Shown: positions 36,555 to 48,792, counted from the first letter of the stretch. The stretch: 64,000 nucleotides of DNA from Pseudomonas jinjuensis (GCF_900103845.1 NZ_FNIJ01000016.1:1-64000), one strand, 5' to 3'. The notes: generated by a model not told the origin, from the sequence alone. A program made the numbers and translations.

Positions 36555-38855
36555 ATGAGTAACAAGGACACGCCACCGCCATCGACCATCGCCAGTCGCG
36601 GCATACAGCCGCGCTTCGGCGAGCTCGTGCAGAACTGCAGGCAGCTGGCGATGAACCGCCTGGCCGAGCTGCTGGGCGAAGTCTTCGCCCAGGTCGACGA
36701 CACGCTCTTCGAGTGCGCCGAGAAAGCCGAGAACAACCAGGTCCAGGCGCTGTTCTTCGACAGCATGCGCGAGATCCGACGCCAGCGGCCCACCCTGGAG
36801 CGCGCCTATCACCAGCGCATCGCCAAGGGGCTGGTGGACTTCCTCGAGGGCCGGCTTTCCTCCGGCGACGAGCTCGATGAACTGGACATCGACCAGCTGG
36901 CGCTGGTGGAGGCGGACGAGTACGAGGAAACCCTGCTGATCACCAACATGGTCAACCAGGTCAAGGCGCAGTGCGTGCAGGCGCTGTTCGCCCTCGAACA
37001 GCGCCTGGCCCTGCTCAACAACGGCTGCAAGCTCAGCGAGGACAACAACCCCTTCGGCCCCCAGGCGATCGCCCGCGCCTTCCGCGAAACCCTGGCGGAA
37101 AGCCCGTTCCCGCTGCGCGTCAAGACCGTGCTCTACGTGCTGTTCGACCAGCAGGTGATGCGCAAGCTCGGCCCCCTCTACGACCAGCTCAACCAGCGGC
37201 TGGTGCAGGCCGGGGTACTGCCCAACCTGAAGCACCGCCCGCAGCAGAGCGCCACGCGCCAGCCCGCCAACGGCTCCCGGGCTGCGCCTGCACCCGCCGG
37301 CGACGCCGAACGACCTTCCGCCCCGCCTTCCGGCCAGGGCATCGGCGATCTCGATCTTTCGCTGCTGCCGCCGAGCGATCCGGGCGCGCTCTACAGCGGC
37401 CTCGCCGCGCTGCTTACGGAATACCGCAGTGTGGAGACCAGCGACCTGCTGTTCGGCCACAGCCCGAGCATCGCCAGCTTCGACCCGGAAACGGCCACCA
37501 GGACCTACAGCGCCGACGAGCTACTGGATGCCCTCAACCAGCTGCAGAAGGAATCTGCCTTGGACCTGGCAAAACGCTTGCGCTTCCCGCAACCGGTAGA
37601 CCAGTTGAAAGCCGAGCTGCATCGCCAGTTGGAGGCCGGCAGCGCGCATCCCGGCCAGAACCGGTTGACCGAGCAGGAAGCCGATGTGATCGACCTGGTC
37701 GGGATGGTCTTCGACTTCATCCTCGACGACCCCAACCTGCCGGACAGCTGCAAGACCGCCCTGTCCCACCTGCACACGCCCTATCTCAAGGTGGCGCTGC
37801 AGGACAAGGCGCTGTTCACCCAGCACCACCACCCGGCGCGCCGACTGCTCAACGCCATGGCCCAGGCCGGGGTGCTGTACGGCGGCGAAGGCGAGGAACG
37901 CAACCTGCTGGCGAAGATGCAATGGGTGGTCGAGCAGGTGATCCAGAATTTCACCGGCGATCTCGGCCTGTTCGACAACCTCATCGCCGAGTTCAACGAA
38001 TACCTCGCCACCCTGCGGCAGAGGGTCGAACTTCGCGAACGCCGCGCCGTGGAAGCCGCGCGCGGCCGCGACCGCCTGCTTTCCGCCCGCGAGCACGCCC
38101 TTTCCGTGGTGCGCACGGCCATGCAGGGGCGCGAGTTGCCGGAGCTGGTCAGCAACTTCCTCGAACTGAGCTGGAGCGATGCGCTCACCTTCATCCTGCT
38201 GCGCAACGGCGAGCAGAGCCTGGAATGGAAGCGCGCCTGCGTCGCCTGCGAGCAACTGGTGTGGAGCGTCACGCCGCTGGACGCCGACGGCCGCGAGCAT
38301 CTGCAAGGCATCCGCGCGGGCCTGCTGGAAGACCTGCGCCGCGGCCTGGAAGTCCTCGGCGGCTACCACGAGGACAGCATCCGCCGGCTGCTGCAGGACA
38401 TAGTCGCCTGCCAGCAGGCCATCCAGGCGCGGCAGCCGCAACTCGCCGCCGACCTCAAGCCGGAACTTCCGGAAAGCCCGCTGGGCGCCATGCTCGGCGA
38501 CGGCTTCGAATTCAGCGGGAAGGAAATCGAGGAGCAGCTTTCCGGCCGCGCCCGCGCCATCGTCAAGGAACTGGAGGGCATCGGCTTCGGCGCCTGGTTC
38601 GAATTCCACGACGCCACGCCACCGCGCCGGCTGAAGCTGTCCTGGTTCAGCCCGACCACCCACAACTACATGTTCGTCGACCACTCCGGACAGCGCGCGG
38701 CGATCAAACCGCTGCTGCAACTGGCGCTGGAGATGGAACGCGGGGAGGTGCGCCTGGTCGCCGAGGAACAGGACGCCCCGCTGATGGACCGGGCCATGAA
38801 CGCCATCTACCGGATGCTGCAGCGCTTCGCCGGGCGGCCGCCGAAACACAGTTGA
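36555..38855 (+). CDS. DUF1631 family protein (copy 2)
   Basis: A 766-aa paralogue of the protein at 12003-14249. Shared landmarks include ADDTLFE(C/M)A(E/D)KA, the Asn-Pro-(F/L)-GP segment, DV(I)(D/N)LV(G/S)M(V/L)F(D/E)FILDD, HHPARRLLN and a C-terminal GxWxE(F/I)...FV(D/N)xxG...DRA pattern. The C-terminal 110 residues (GAWFEFHD, LKLSWFSPTTHNYMFVDHSG) again look like a PilZ-type barrel. A PilZ gene follows after 10 bases, so the two products may act together, possibly in c-di-GMP-linked control. Function unknown. Confidence 0.8.
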   Translation: MSNKDTPPPSTIASRGIQPRFGELVQNCRQLAMNRLAELLGEVFAQVDDTLFECAEKAENNQVQALFFDSMREIRRQRPTLERAYHQRIAKGLVDFLEGRLSSGDELDELDIDQLALVEADEYEETLLITNMVNQVKAQCVQALFALEQRLALLNNGCKLSEDNNPFGPQAIARAFRETLAESPFPLRVKTVLYVLFDQQVMRKLGPLYDQLNQRLVQAGVLPNLKHRPQQSATRQPANGSRAAPAPAGDAERPSAPPSGQGIGDLDLSLLPPSDPGALYSGLAALLTEYRSVETSDLLFGHSPSIASFDPETATRTYSADELLDALNQLQKESALDLAKRLRFPQPVDQLKAELHRQLEAGSAHPGQNRLTEQEADVIDLVGMVFDFILDDPNLPDSCKTALSHLHTPYLKVALQDKALFTQHHHPARRLLNAMAQAGVLYGGEGEERNLLAKMQWVVEQVIQNFTGDLGLFDNLIAEFNEYLATLRQRVELRERRAVEAARGRDRLLSAREHALSVVRTAMQGRELPELVSNFLELSWSDALTFILLRNGEQSLEWKRACVACEQLVWSVTPLDADGREHLQGIRAGLLEDLRRGLEVLGGYHEDSIRRLLQDIVACQQAIQARQPQLAADLKPELPESPLGAMLGDGFEFSGKEIEEQLSGRARAIVKELEGIGFGAWFEFHDATPPRRLKLSWFSPTTHNYMFVDHSGQRAAIKPLLQLALEMERGEVRLVAEEQDAPLMDRAMNAIYRMLQRFAGRPPKHS

Positions 38856-38865
38856 GGAGCAATGC

Positions 38866-39198
38866 ATGGAAGAGCGTCGCCAGCGCAATCGGCAGGAAAT
38901 CGATGTCACCGTGGATGTATTCGATCGCAACTCGGGACGCTATCTCGGCCGGCTGGCCAACCTTTCCCCGGACGGTTTCATGCTCTGCGGCAAGGAAGTG
39001 CCGCCGGTCGACTCCGTCTGGGATTGCCGCCTGGTACCGGCACCGCCGCTGAGCGACCTCGGCGAGATTCACTGCGGCGCCGACTGCCTGTGGACCCGCA
39101 GCGGACAGGACGGCCAGCTGGGCTGGGCCGGTTTCCACATCATCGACCTGGCGGAAGACCAGGCAGCGGCGCTGGAGGTGCTGCTGTCGCGGATCTGA
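38866..39198 (+). CDS. PilZ-domain protein
   Basis: A 110-aa single-domain protein. The N-terminal MEERRQRNRQEIDVTV matches the RxxxR half of the PilZ c-di-GMP motif, and LANLSPDGFMLCG matches the (D/N)xSxxG half with Asn replacing the first Asp. WAGFHIIDL is the usual end of the barrel. It probably binds c-di-GMP, though the D-to-N change may weaken binding. Co-transcribed with the DUF1631 gene (10-bp gap, GAGGAG ribosome-binding site). Confidence 0.82.
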   Translation: MEERRQRNRQEIDVTVDVFDRNSGRYLGRLANLSPDGFMLCGKEVPPVDSVWDCRLVPAPPLSDLGEIHCGADCLWTRSGQDGQLGWAGFHIIDLAEDQAAALEVLLSRI

Positions 39199-39214
39199 GC
39201 GATTCGCCAGAAAG

Positions 39215-39293
39215 ATCGCCAGCAAGCTGGCTCCTACAGGTTCGGCGTAGCGCTCATCCCTCGTGGATAACGCTGGCGCGTCATTCGCCCTAC
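39215..39293. repeat. Two REP-like palindromes
   Basis: ATCGCCAGCAAGCTGGCTCC unit at 39215-39237 and a GGATAACGCTGGCGCG...CCCTAC unit at 39264-39293, between convergent PilZ and clpB genes. Confidence 0.75.
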
Positions 39294-39303
39294 GTCGCAA
39301 ATG

Positions 39304-39330
39304 AAAAAGCCCCGCAAACCGCGGGGCTTC
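39304..39330 (-). terminator. Terminator of clpB
   Basis: On the minus strand AGCCCCGC, a 5-base loop, GCGGGGCT and TTTTC, 18 bases beyond the clpB stop. Confidence 0.85.
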
Positions 39331-39347
39331 TTCATTGTGGCAGGACC

Positions 39348-41912
<2,565 letters not shown>

Positions 41913-41989
41913 GGGGTCGTCCTTCCTATGTATGACAGGCCGGGCGATGAGTGCCCCTGATCAAGAAATAACCTGTCGGGATGCCAGTT

Positions 41990-42017
41990 AGATAAGGACG
42001 ATTGTGGCCGCTTCAAG
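41990..42017 (-). promoter_or_regulatory. Sigma-32 (RpoH) heat-shock promoter of clpB
   Basis: On the minus strand CTTGAAG, 13-base spacer, CCTTATCT, against the consensus CTTGAAA-N11-16-CCCCATNT. The predicted start is about 70 bases upstream of the clpB ATG. Confidence 0.75.
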
Positions 42018-42365
42018 GCGTAGGACAATGATTCCGGTCAGAATGACCATTTCTGACACGTTTGCTCCGCACTTCTGTAGGAGCGCACCTGGGCGCGACC
42101 GGTCGCGGGCATGGCCCGCTCCTACACGGATGCCTGGCGCCATCGTTCCCACGCTCCTGCGTGGGAATGCAGCTCTCGACGCTCCCGCGTCGATGGGACG
42201 CGGAGCGTCCCCGGATGGGTTCCCACGCAGGAGCGTGGGAACCATATGGATGCTCTTGATGCTGGCCCTACATGGAGTCGCGCCGCCCCTGGATCGCCAG
42301 CAAGCTGGCTCCTACAGGTATGGCGTCAAGCGGACCATGAGCACCCGCCCTCACCAATGCAGAGA
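42018..42365. repeat. Repeat cluster between clpB and pgeF
   Basis: No gene seen. It contains a GTAGGAGCGCACC/GGGCATGGCCCGCTCCTAC pair (42077-42125), GTTCCCACGCTCCTGCGTGG at 42145-42167 with its counterpart at 42219-42242 (both self-complementary and forming a larger inverted pair), and ATCGCCAGCAAGCTGGCTCC at 42293-42315. Confidence 0.8.
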
Positions 42366-43094
42366 TCAGCGCTCCAGCCAGACCAGACTGGCAAACCGCC
42401 CCGTACGCGCGCTGCGGCGGTAGGAGTAGAAACGCCCGGTATCGCTGAAGGTGCAGAAACCGCCGCCATACACCGCCTCGACGCCCCGCGCCGCCAGGCG
42501 GATGCGCGCCAGTTGGTAGATGTCGGCCATGTAGCGCCCTTCATTGCTGCTCGGACGGAACGCGGCGTCGGCCTGCGGATGGCTGGCAAGGAACGCCTCG
42601 CGCACTTCCGGGCCGACCTCGAAGGCCTGCGGGCCGATGGCCGGGCCGAGCCAGACCAGCACGTCCTCGGCAGGGACGGCCAGCGCATCCAGGGTCGCCT
42701 CCAGCACGCCGCCAGCCAGCCCGCGCCAGCCGGCATGAGCGGCGGCCACGCGAGTGCCGGCGCGGTCGCAGAACAGCGCCGGCAGGCAGTCGGCGGTCAG
42801 CACCGCGCTGGCGATGCCCGGGGTCGCGCTCCAGCTGGCGTCGGCTTCGGCCACCACGGAAGGATCGGCCTCGACCACCGCGATGCCATGCACCTGGCGC
42901 AGCCAGGCCGGCTCGCAATGCAGCGCGGCCGTCAGGCGCCGGCGGTTTTCCGAGACCGCCTGCGGATCGTCCTCGACATGGTCACCGAGATTCAGGCCGT
43001 CGAACGGCGGCAGGCTGACGCCCCCGGCCCGCGTGGTCATACAGGCACGGACGTTGGCCGGGGCCGGCCAGTCGGGTGTCAGCCAGTCGGTCAT
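42366..43094 (-). CDS. pgeF: Peptidoglycan editing factor / multicopper-oxidase-fold (laccase domain) protein
   Basis: A 242-aa YfiH/PgeF-family protein. In E. coli YfiH removes mis-incorporated residues from muropeptide precursors; other members show phenol oxidase or nucleoside-processing activity. Conserved metal-site motifs: VHGIAV, LTADCLPALFCD, AAAHAGWRGLAGGVL and the C-terminal GGGFCTFSD. The ATG overlaps the rluD stop by four bases, the usual rluD-yfiH pairing. Confidence 0.9.
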   Translation of the reverse strand: MTDWLTPDWPAPANVRACMTTRAGGVSLPPFDGLNLGDHVEDDPQAVSENRRRLTAALHCEPAWLRQVHGIAVVEADPSVVAEADASWSATPGIASAVLTADCLPALFCDRAGTRVAAAHAGWRGLAGGVLEATLDALAVPAEDVLVWLGPAIGPQAFEVGPEVREAFLASHPQADAAFRPSSNEGRYMADIYQLARIRLAARGVEAVYGGGFCTFSDTGRFYSYRRSARTGRFASLVWLER

Positions 43095-44050
43095 ACGAAG
43101 GACTCGTTGTCCTGCCGCAACAGGCTGAGCAGCCAGGTGAAATCGTCCGGCAGCGGCGACTCCCACTTCATGCGCACGCCGGTGGCCGGGTGGTCCAGTT
43201 CGAGGAAGCGCGCATGCAGCGCCTGGCGGGGGAAGTCGCGCAGCGATTCGACCAGGGTCGGATTGGCCCCCGGCGGAATGCGGAAACGGCCGCCGTAGAC
43301 CGGGTCGCCCACCAGCGGATAGCCGATGTGCGCCATGTGCACGCGGATCTGGTGGGTGCGGCCGGTTTCCAGCTTGACCCGGGTATGGGTGTGCGAGCGG
43401 AAGCGTTCCAGCACCCGGTAATGGCTGATCGCCTGCTTGCCGGTGGGAACCACCGCCATCTTCTGGCGCATCACGCCGTGGCGGCCCATCGGCGCATCGA
43501 TCTTGCCGCCGGAGACGATCACGCCGACCACGATGGCCTCGTAGATGCGGCTCACCGAGCGCGCCTGCAGCTGGGCGACCAGGTTGGTGTGCGCCTCCAG
43601 GGTCTTGGCGACTACCATCAGGCCGGTGGTGTCCTTGTCCAGGCGGTGGACGATGCCGGCGCGCGGCACGTTGGCCAGTTCCGGCACGTGGTGCAGCAGG
43701 GCGTTGAGCATGGTGCCGTCCTGGTGGCCGGCCGCCGGGTGAACCACCAGCCCGGCGGGCTTGTCGATCACCAGGATCTGCTCGTCCTCGTAGACGATGT
43801 CCAGCCCGATGTCCTGGGCCTTCCACTCGCCCTGGACCTCCAGCTCCACGTCCAGCGCCAGGCGCGAGCCGGCATGCACGATGTCGCGCGGGCGCAGCAC
43901 GGCGCCGTCGACGGTCAGGCGGCCGTCCTTGATCCAGCCGGCCAGACGCGAGCGGGAATGTTCGGAAAAGAGCTGTGCGGCGACCTGGTCGAGACGCTGG
44001 CCGCCCAGCTCGAAGGGCACTTCGGCCGCGAGTTGGATGCTATCGGACAT
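43091..44050 (-). CDS. rluD: 23S rRNA pseudouridine synthase RluD
   Basis: Makes pseudouridines 1911, 1915 and 1917 in helix 69 of 23S rRNA. 319 aa from ATG 44050. An N-terminal S4 domain (GQRLDQVAAQLF...SRLAGWIKDGRLTVDG) precedes the catalytic domain with HRLDKDTTGLM (nucleophilic Asp) and LETGRTHQIRVHMAHIG. A GTG three codons upstream (44059) is possible, but the ATG matches related RluD proteins. Divergent from bamD, a standard gamma-proteobacterial arrangement. Confidence 0.94.
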   Translation of the reverse strand: MSDSIQLAAEVPFELGGQRLDQVAAQLFSEHSRSRLAGWIKDGRLTVDGAVLRPRDIVHAGSRLALDVELEVQGEWKAQDIGLDIVYEDEQILVIDKPAGLVVHPAAGHQDGTMLNALLHHVPELANVPRAGIVHRLDKDTTGLMVVAKTLEAHTNLVAQLQARSVSRIYEAIVVGVIVSGGKIDAPMGRHGVMRQKMAVVPTGKQAISHYRVLERFRSHTHTRVKLETGRTHQIRVHMAHIGYPLVGDPVYGGRFRIPPGANPTLVESLRDFPRQALHARFLELDHPATGVRMKWESPLPDDFTWLLSLLRQDNESFV

Positions 44051-44197
44051 ATGGGGCACGGAGGGCGCGCAACCTTTTTGTTTCGGCTACGCGCTGTGGT
44101 TAAATACGGGACTTTGTTCCAGGGAGGCCCCCTGGGGCGCCAATCATAACAGACGACCGCGGCCACGACAGCCGACCGTCCAGGGATGCAAGCCGCC

Positions 44198-45220
44198 ATG
44201 CAAGTGAAACACCTGCTGCTGATCGCCACGCTCGCCTTCGTCACCGCCTGTTCCTCCAAGGGCGACAAGGTCGACGAGAACCTGAGCGAGAGCCAGCTGT
44301 ACCAGCAGGCGCAGGAAGACCTGAACAACAAGAGCTACACCAACGCCGTCAGCAAGCTGAAGGCGCTGGAATCCCGCTATCCGTTCGGCCGCTATGCCGA
44401 GCAGGCGCAGCTGGAACTGATCTACGCCAACTACAAGAACATGGAGCCCGAGGCCGCGCGTTCCGCCGCCGAGCGCTTCATCCGCCTGCACCCGCAGCAC
44501 CCCAACGTCGACTACGCCTACTACATGAAGGGCATGTCCTCGTTCACCCAGGACCGCGGTCTGATGGCGCGCTTCCTGCCGCTGGACATGACCAAGCGCG
44601 ACCCGGGCGCCGCCCGCGACTCGTTCAACGAGTTCGCCCAGCTCACCAGCCGCTTCCCCAACAGCCGCTACGCCCCGGACGCCAAGGCGCGCATGATCTA
44701 CCTGCGCAACCTGCTGGCCGCCTACGAGGTGCACGTCGGCCACTACTACCTGACGCGCAAGGCCTACGTCGCCGCCGCCAACCGTGGCCGCTACGTGGTG
44801 GAAAACTTCCAGGAGACCCCGGCGGTCGGCGATGGCCTGGCGATCATGGTCGAGGCCTACCAGCGCCTGGGCCTGAACGACCTGGCCGACAGCAGCCTGC
44901 AGACCCTCAAGCTGAACTACCCGGACAACCCCAGCCTGCAGGACGGCCAGTTCGTGCCGCGCGAGGACGAGGAAGACCAGCGCTCCTGGCTGGCCAAGGC
45001 CACCCTGGGCTTCATCGAGTCCGACGCACCGCCGCCGGAGCATGTGGAAACCCAGGCCAGCCGCGACGTCATCCGCCAGTACGAGGACGCCGTGCAGCAA
45101 CTGCCGCCGGAACTGAAGCAGGATGCCCAGGCCGACGAGCCGGAAGAAGCGCCGGCCGAGGAAGACGGCCAGCCGCGCCGCTCCTGGTGGAGCCGCCTGA
45201 CCTTCGGCCTGTTCGACTGA
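44198..45220 (+). CDS. bamD: Outer-membrane assembly lipoprotein BamD (ComL)
   Basis: Essential lipoprotein of the BAM complex that inserts outer-membrane proteins. 340 aa. Signal peptide [18 protein letters not shown] with lipobox Cys18, then five TPR-like repeats ([15 protein letters not shown]..., [40 protein letters not shown]) and an acidic C-terminal tail ending [16 protein letters not shown] 44198 is preferred to 44186 because it gives a normal lipoprotein signal. Followed by a strong terminator. Confidence 0.95.
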   Translation: MQVKHLLLIATLAFVTACSSKGDKVDENLSESQLYQQAQEDLNNKSYTNAVSKLKALESRYPFGRYAEQAQLELIYANYKNMEPEAARSAAERFIRLHPQHPNVDYAYYMKGMSSFTQDRGLMARFLPLDMTKRDPGAARDSFNEFAQLTSRFPNSRYAPDAKARMIYLRNLLAAYEVHVGHYYLTRKAYVAAANRGRYVVENFQETPAVGDGLAIMVEAYQRLGLNDLADSSLQTLKLNYPDNPSLQDGQFVPREDEEDQRSWLAKATLGFIESDAPPPEHVETQASRDVIRQYEDAVQQLPPELKQDAQADEPEEAPAEEDGQPRRSWWSRLTFGLFD

Positions 45221-45241
45221 CACGCCGCAACGCACGAACGA

Positions 45242-45264
45242 GGGAGGCCACGGCCTCCCTTTTT
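45242..45264 (+). terminator. Terminator of bamD
   Basis: GGGAGGCC, 2-base loop, GGCCTCCC, TTTTT, 21 bases past the bamD stop. Confidence 0.9.
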
Positions 45265-45385
45265 CATTCCCGCTTTCTGCAAGCGCAGCGGCGACGGAAA
45301 CAGCCCACAACTCCGTCAGATCACTCCTGTGTTCAACGTGCCGGCTTCGATACACTGATGTTCTCGATACGGGAAAGGGAAAGTC

Positions 45386-45616
45386 ATGCTCCGACTGCTG
45401 TTCTGGATCGCCCTGGGTGCCTTCATCTACTGGCTCTGGCGCCGGGCCATCCGGCCGAAGCCCCCGGCGTCGCGCGGCGACGAAAGCGCCGAACCGATGG
45501 TGCGCTGCGCCCAGTGCGGCGTGCACGTTCCCCGTACCCAGGCGCTGCAGCACGAGCAGCGCTGGTACTGCAGCCGCGCCCATCTCGAGCAGGACCACGC
45601 CAACCGTGGGCAGTGA
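45386..45616 (+). CDS. Small membrane-anchored zinc-ribbon protein, PP0621 family
   Basis: A 76-aa protein: N-terminal membrane helix (MLRLLFWIALGAFIYWLW), then a soluble part with CAQCGVHVP...YCSRAH, a likely Cys3His or Cys3 metal site. Always found just upstream of pilS in Pseudomonas as far as I recall; function unknown. Its last 11 bases overlap the pilS start, which suggests translational coupling. Confidence 0.8.
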   Translation: MLRLLFWIALGAFIYWLWRRAIRPKPPASRGDESAEPMVRCAQCGVHVPRTQALQHEQRWYCSRAHLEQDHANRGQ

Positions 45617-47198
45617 AAGCATCCCGCTCGCCGGCCAGTACGGGCGGCACATCCTCCGCCTCTACCACCTGTACCGCCTGAGCGTCGGCCTGCTGCTGGT
45701 CCTGCTGATCTCCAGCAATCTCGACGACGACCTGCTCAACCCCAGCTACACGCAGCTGTTCCATGTCGGCTGCTGGTTCTACCTGATCGTCAACATCCTC
45801 ATCGCCGTGCTGATGCCGGGCCCGCAGCAGATGCTGCCGATCCTGATGCTGGCGCTGATGGACGTGCTGATGCTCAGCGCGCTGTTCTATTCCGCCGGCG
45901 GCGTCCCCAGCGGGGTCGGCAACCTGATGGTGGTCGCGGTGGCGATCGCCAACGTGCTGCTGCGCGGACGCATCGGCCTGCTGGTGGCCGCGGTGGCGAG
46001 CATCGGGCTGATCTACCTGACCTTCTATCTCAGCCTCAGCCTGCCCACCTCGATGAACTACTACGTGCAGGCGGGCGGACTCGGCGCCATGTGCTTCGCC
46101 GCGGCCCTGCTGATCCAGGCCCTCGCCCGGCGCCAGCACTTCACCGAGACCCTGGCCGAACAGCGCGCCACCACGGTGGCCAATCTCGAAGAACTCAACG
46201 CCCTGATCCTGCAGCGCATGCGCACCGGCATCCTGGTGCTGGACAGCGACCAGCGCGTATTGCTGGCCAACCAGAGCGCCAGCGCGCTGCTCGGCATCAG
46301 CGAACTGGCCGGCAGGCCCATCGCCCAGAGCAGCCAGGGGATGCTGTACTGCCTGCAGCAATGGCTGCACAACCCGACCCTGCGCCCGCCGAGCCTGCAG
46401 GCGCCGGAAAGCGGCCTGACCCTGCAGCCGAGCTTCATCCCGCTGCACCGCGGCGACGAGCAGCACATCCTGGTGTTCATCGAGGACATCTCGCAGATCG
46501 CCCAGCAGGCCCAGCAGCTCAAGCTGGCGGCCCTGGGGCGGCTGACCGCGGGGATCGCCCACGAGATCCGCAACCCGCTCGGCGCCATCAGCCATGCCGC
46601 GCAGCTTCTGGAGGAATCCGAGGACCTGCAGGGACCCGACCAGCGCCTGGTGCAGATCATCCAGGACCAGTCGCGACGGATGAACCTGGTGATCGAGAAC
46701 GTCCTGCAGCTTTCCCGCCGCCGCCAGGCCGAACCGCAGCTGCTCGACCTCAAGTACTGGCTGCATCGCTTCGTCGGCGAACTGCGCGAAAACCTGCGCA
46801 ACGACCAGCGCATCCACCTCCAGACCACCACCGGCAGCATCCAGACCCGCATGGACCCGAACCAGCTGAACCAGGTGCTGACCAACCTGGTGCAGAACGG
46901 CCTGCGCTACAGCGCGCAGAAGCACGGCAGCGGGCAGGTCTGGATGAAGCTGTCGCGCGACAGCGAGACCGACCTGCCGGTGCTGGAAATCCTCGACGAC
47001 GGCCCCGGCATCGCCGCCGAGCAGCAAGGCAAGCTGTTCGAGCCGTTCTTCACCACGGAAACCAAGGGTACCGGCCTGGGGCTGTATATTTCCCGTGAGC
47101 TGTGCGAGAGCAACCAGGCCCGTATCGACTACAAGCCGCGCGACGAAGGGGGCAGCTGCTTCCGTATCATCTTCGCCCACCCGCGCAAACTCAGCTGA
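45606..47198 (+). CDS. pilS: Sensor histidine kinase PilS
   Basis: Polar membrane sensor kinase that controls pilA transcription through PilR and, in P. aeruginosa, senses pilin in the membrane. 530 aa. Six N-terminal membrane helices, a PAS-like region (EELNALILQRMRTGILVLDSD), the H-box with phospho-His in GIAHEIRNPLGAISHA, N-box NQVLTNLVQNGLRYS and G-boxes DDGPGIA and GTGLGLYIS. The GTG at 45606 overlaps the previous gene and gives the same length as I recall for PilS of P. aeruginosa. Confidence 0.94.
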   Translation: MGSESIPLAGQYGRHILRLYHLYRLSVGLLLVLLISSNLDDDLLNPSYTQLFHVGCWFYLIVNILIAVLMPGPQQMLPILMLALMDVLMLSALFYSAGGVPSGVGNLMVVAVAIANVLLRGRIGLLVAAVASIGLIYLTFYLSLSLPTSMNYYVQAGGLGAMCFAAALLIQALARRQHFTETLAEQRATTVANLEELNALILQRMRTGILVLDSDQRVLLANQSASALLGISELAGRPIAQSSQGMLYCLQQWLHNPTLRPPSLQAPESGLTLQPSFIPLHRGDEQHILVFIEDISQIAQQAQQLKLAALGRLTAGIAHEIRNPLGAISHAAQLLEESEDLQGPDQRLVQIIQDQSRRMNLVIENVLQLSRRRQAEPQLLDLKYWLHRFVGELRENLRNDQRIHLQTTTGSIQTRMDPNQLNQVLTNLVQNGLRYSAQKHGSGQVWMKLSRDSETDLPVLEILDDGPGIAAEQQGKLFEPFFTTETKGTGLGLYISRELCESNQARIDYKPRDEGGSCFRIIFAHPRKLS

Positions 47199-47215
47199 CA
47201 GAAGCCGCAAAGAGC

Positions 47216-48553
47216 ATGAGCCGCCAGAAAGCCCTTATCGTCGACGACGAACCGGATATCCGCGAACTGCTGGAAATCACCCTCGGCCGCATGAAGCTGG
47301 ACACCCGCAGCGCGCGCAACGTCAAGGAAGCCAGGGAATACCTGGCGCGCGAACCCTTCGACCTGTGCCTGACCGACATGCGCCTGCCCGACGGCACCGG
47401 CCTGGAACTGGTGCAGCACATCCAGCAGCGCCATCCACAGGTGCCGGTGGCGATGATCACCGCCTTCGGCAGCCTGGACACCGCGGTCAACGCGCTCAAG
47501 GCCGGCGCCTTCGACTTCGTCACCAAGCCGGTCGACCTCGGCCGCCTGCGCGAGCTGGTCGGCACCGCGCTGCGCCTGCGCTCGCCGGACGCCGCCGAAG
47601 CGCCCATCGACAACCGCCTGCTCGGCGACTCGCCACCGATGCGGGTGATGCGCAACCAGATCGCCAAGCTGGCGCGCAGCCAGGCGCCGGTCTACATCAG
47701 CGGCGAATCCGGCAGCGGCAAGGAGCTGGTGGCGCGGCTGATCCACGAACAGGGCCCGCGCAAGGACGACGCCTTCGTCCCGGTGAACTGCGGGGCGATT
47801 CCATCCGAACTGATGGAGAGCGAGTTCTTCGGCCACCGCAAGGGCAGCTTCACCGGCGCCGTGGAAGACAAGCAGGGCCTGTTCCAGGCCGCCAACGGCG
47901 GCACCCTGTTCCTCGACGAGGTGGCCGACCTGCCGCTGCCGATGCAGGTCAAGCTGCTCCGCGCCATCCAGGAAAAGGCCGTGCGCGCGGTGGGCGGCCA
48001 GCAGGAAGTGGCGGTCGACGTGCGCATCCTCTGCGCGACCCACAAGGACCTCGCCGCCGAAGTCGCCGCCGGACGCTTCCGCCAGGACCTGTACTACCGG
48101 CTGAACGTCATCGAACTGCGCGTCCCGCCCCTGCGCGAGCGCCGCGAGGACATAGTCCCGCTCACCGAAAGCGTGCTCCGGCGCCTGGCCAGCGACAGCG
48201 GCCTGGCAGCGGCGCGGATCAGCGCCGATGCACTGGAAAAGCTGAAGAACTACCGCTTCCCCGGCAACGTGCGCGAACTGGAGAACATGCTGGAGCGCGC
48301 CTACACGCTGTGCGAGGACGACCTGATCCAGCCCCACGACCTGCGCCTGGCCGAAACCGGCACCGTCGAGGCCAGCGGCCAGGCATCCCTGGCGCAGATC
48401 GACAATCTCGAGGACTACCTCGAGGACATCGAGCGCAAGCTGATCATGCAGGCCCTGGAGGAAACCCGCTGGAACCGCACCGCCGCCGCCCAGCGCCTGG
48501 GCCTCACCTTCCGCTCGATGCGCTATCGGCTGAAGAAGCTGGGGATCGATTGA
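47216..48553 (+). CDS. pilR: Sigma-54-dependent response regulator PilR
   Basis: Activator of pilA; works with RpoN. 445 aa. Receiver with phospho-Asp in CLTDMRLPDGTG (about residue 54), sigma-54 AAA+ domain with Walker A GESGSGKELVA, the GSFTGAVE (GAFTGA) sigma-54 contact loop and DEVADLPL, and a C-terminal Fis-type helix-turn-helix (RTAAAQRLGLTFRSMRYRLKKLG). Starts 18 bases after pilS. Its likely target, the pilA promoter, is 26 kb away in this window. Confidence 0.95.
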   Translation: MSRQKALIVDDEPDIRELLEITLGRMKLDTRSARNVKEAREYLAREPFDLCLTDMRLPDGTGLELVQHIQQRHPQVPVAMITAFGSLDTAVNALKAGAFDFVTKPVDLGRLRELVGTALRLRSPDAAEAPIDNRLLGDSPPMRVMRNQIAKLARSQAPVYISGESGSGKELVARLIHEQGPRKDDAFVPVNCGAIPSELMESEFFGHRKGSFTGAVEDKQGLFQAANGGTLFLDEVADLPLPMQVKLLRAIQEKAVRAVGGQQEVAVDVRILCATHKDLAAEVAAGRFRQDLYYRLNVIELRVPPLRERREDIVPLTESVLRRLASDSGLAAARISADALEKLKNYRFPGNVRELENMLERAYTLCEDDLIQPHDLRLAETGTVEASGQASLAQIDNLEDYLEDIERKLIMQALEETRWNRTAAAQRLGLTFRSMRYRLKKLGID

Positions 48554-48792
48554 GGCGGCGGATGGCGGATAACGCTGGCGCGTTATGCGCCCTACGAAGC
48601 CCCGACCTGTAGGAGCGAGCGTGCCGGAGCGGCGACGAACCGGCGTAGCGCATGCCCCTGTAGGAGCGGGCCATGCCCGCGAAACCCGGCCACTCCAATA
48701 CATGAGATCGTGCCATCGTTCCCACGCTCCCGCGTGGGAACGCCTCCATGGACGCTCCTGTGTCCGTACACGGAGCGTGGAGGCAACCAGCT
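48554..48792. repeat. REP cluster between pilR and thiO
   Basis: Convergent gap with repeat units: GGCGGATAACGCTGGCGCG...CCCTAC (48564-48595), a degenerate GTAGGAGCGAGC element (48609), GTAGGAGCGGGCCATGCCCG (48660-48682) and GTTCCCACGCTCCCGCGTGG (48718-48741). No gene. Confidence 0.8.
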
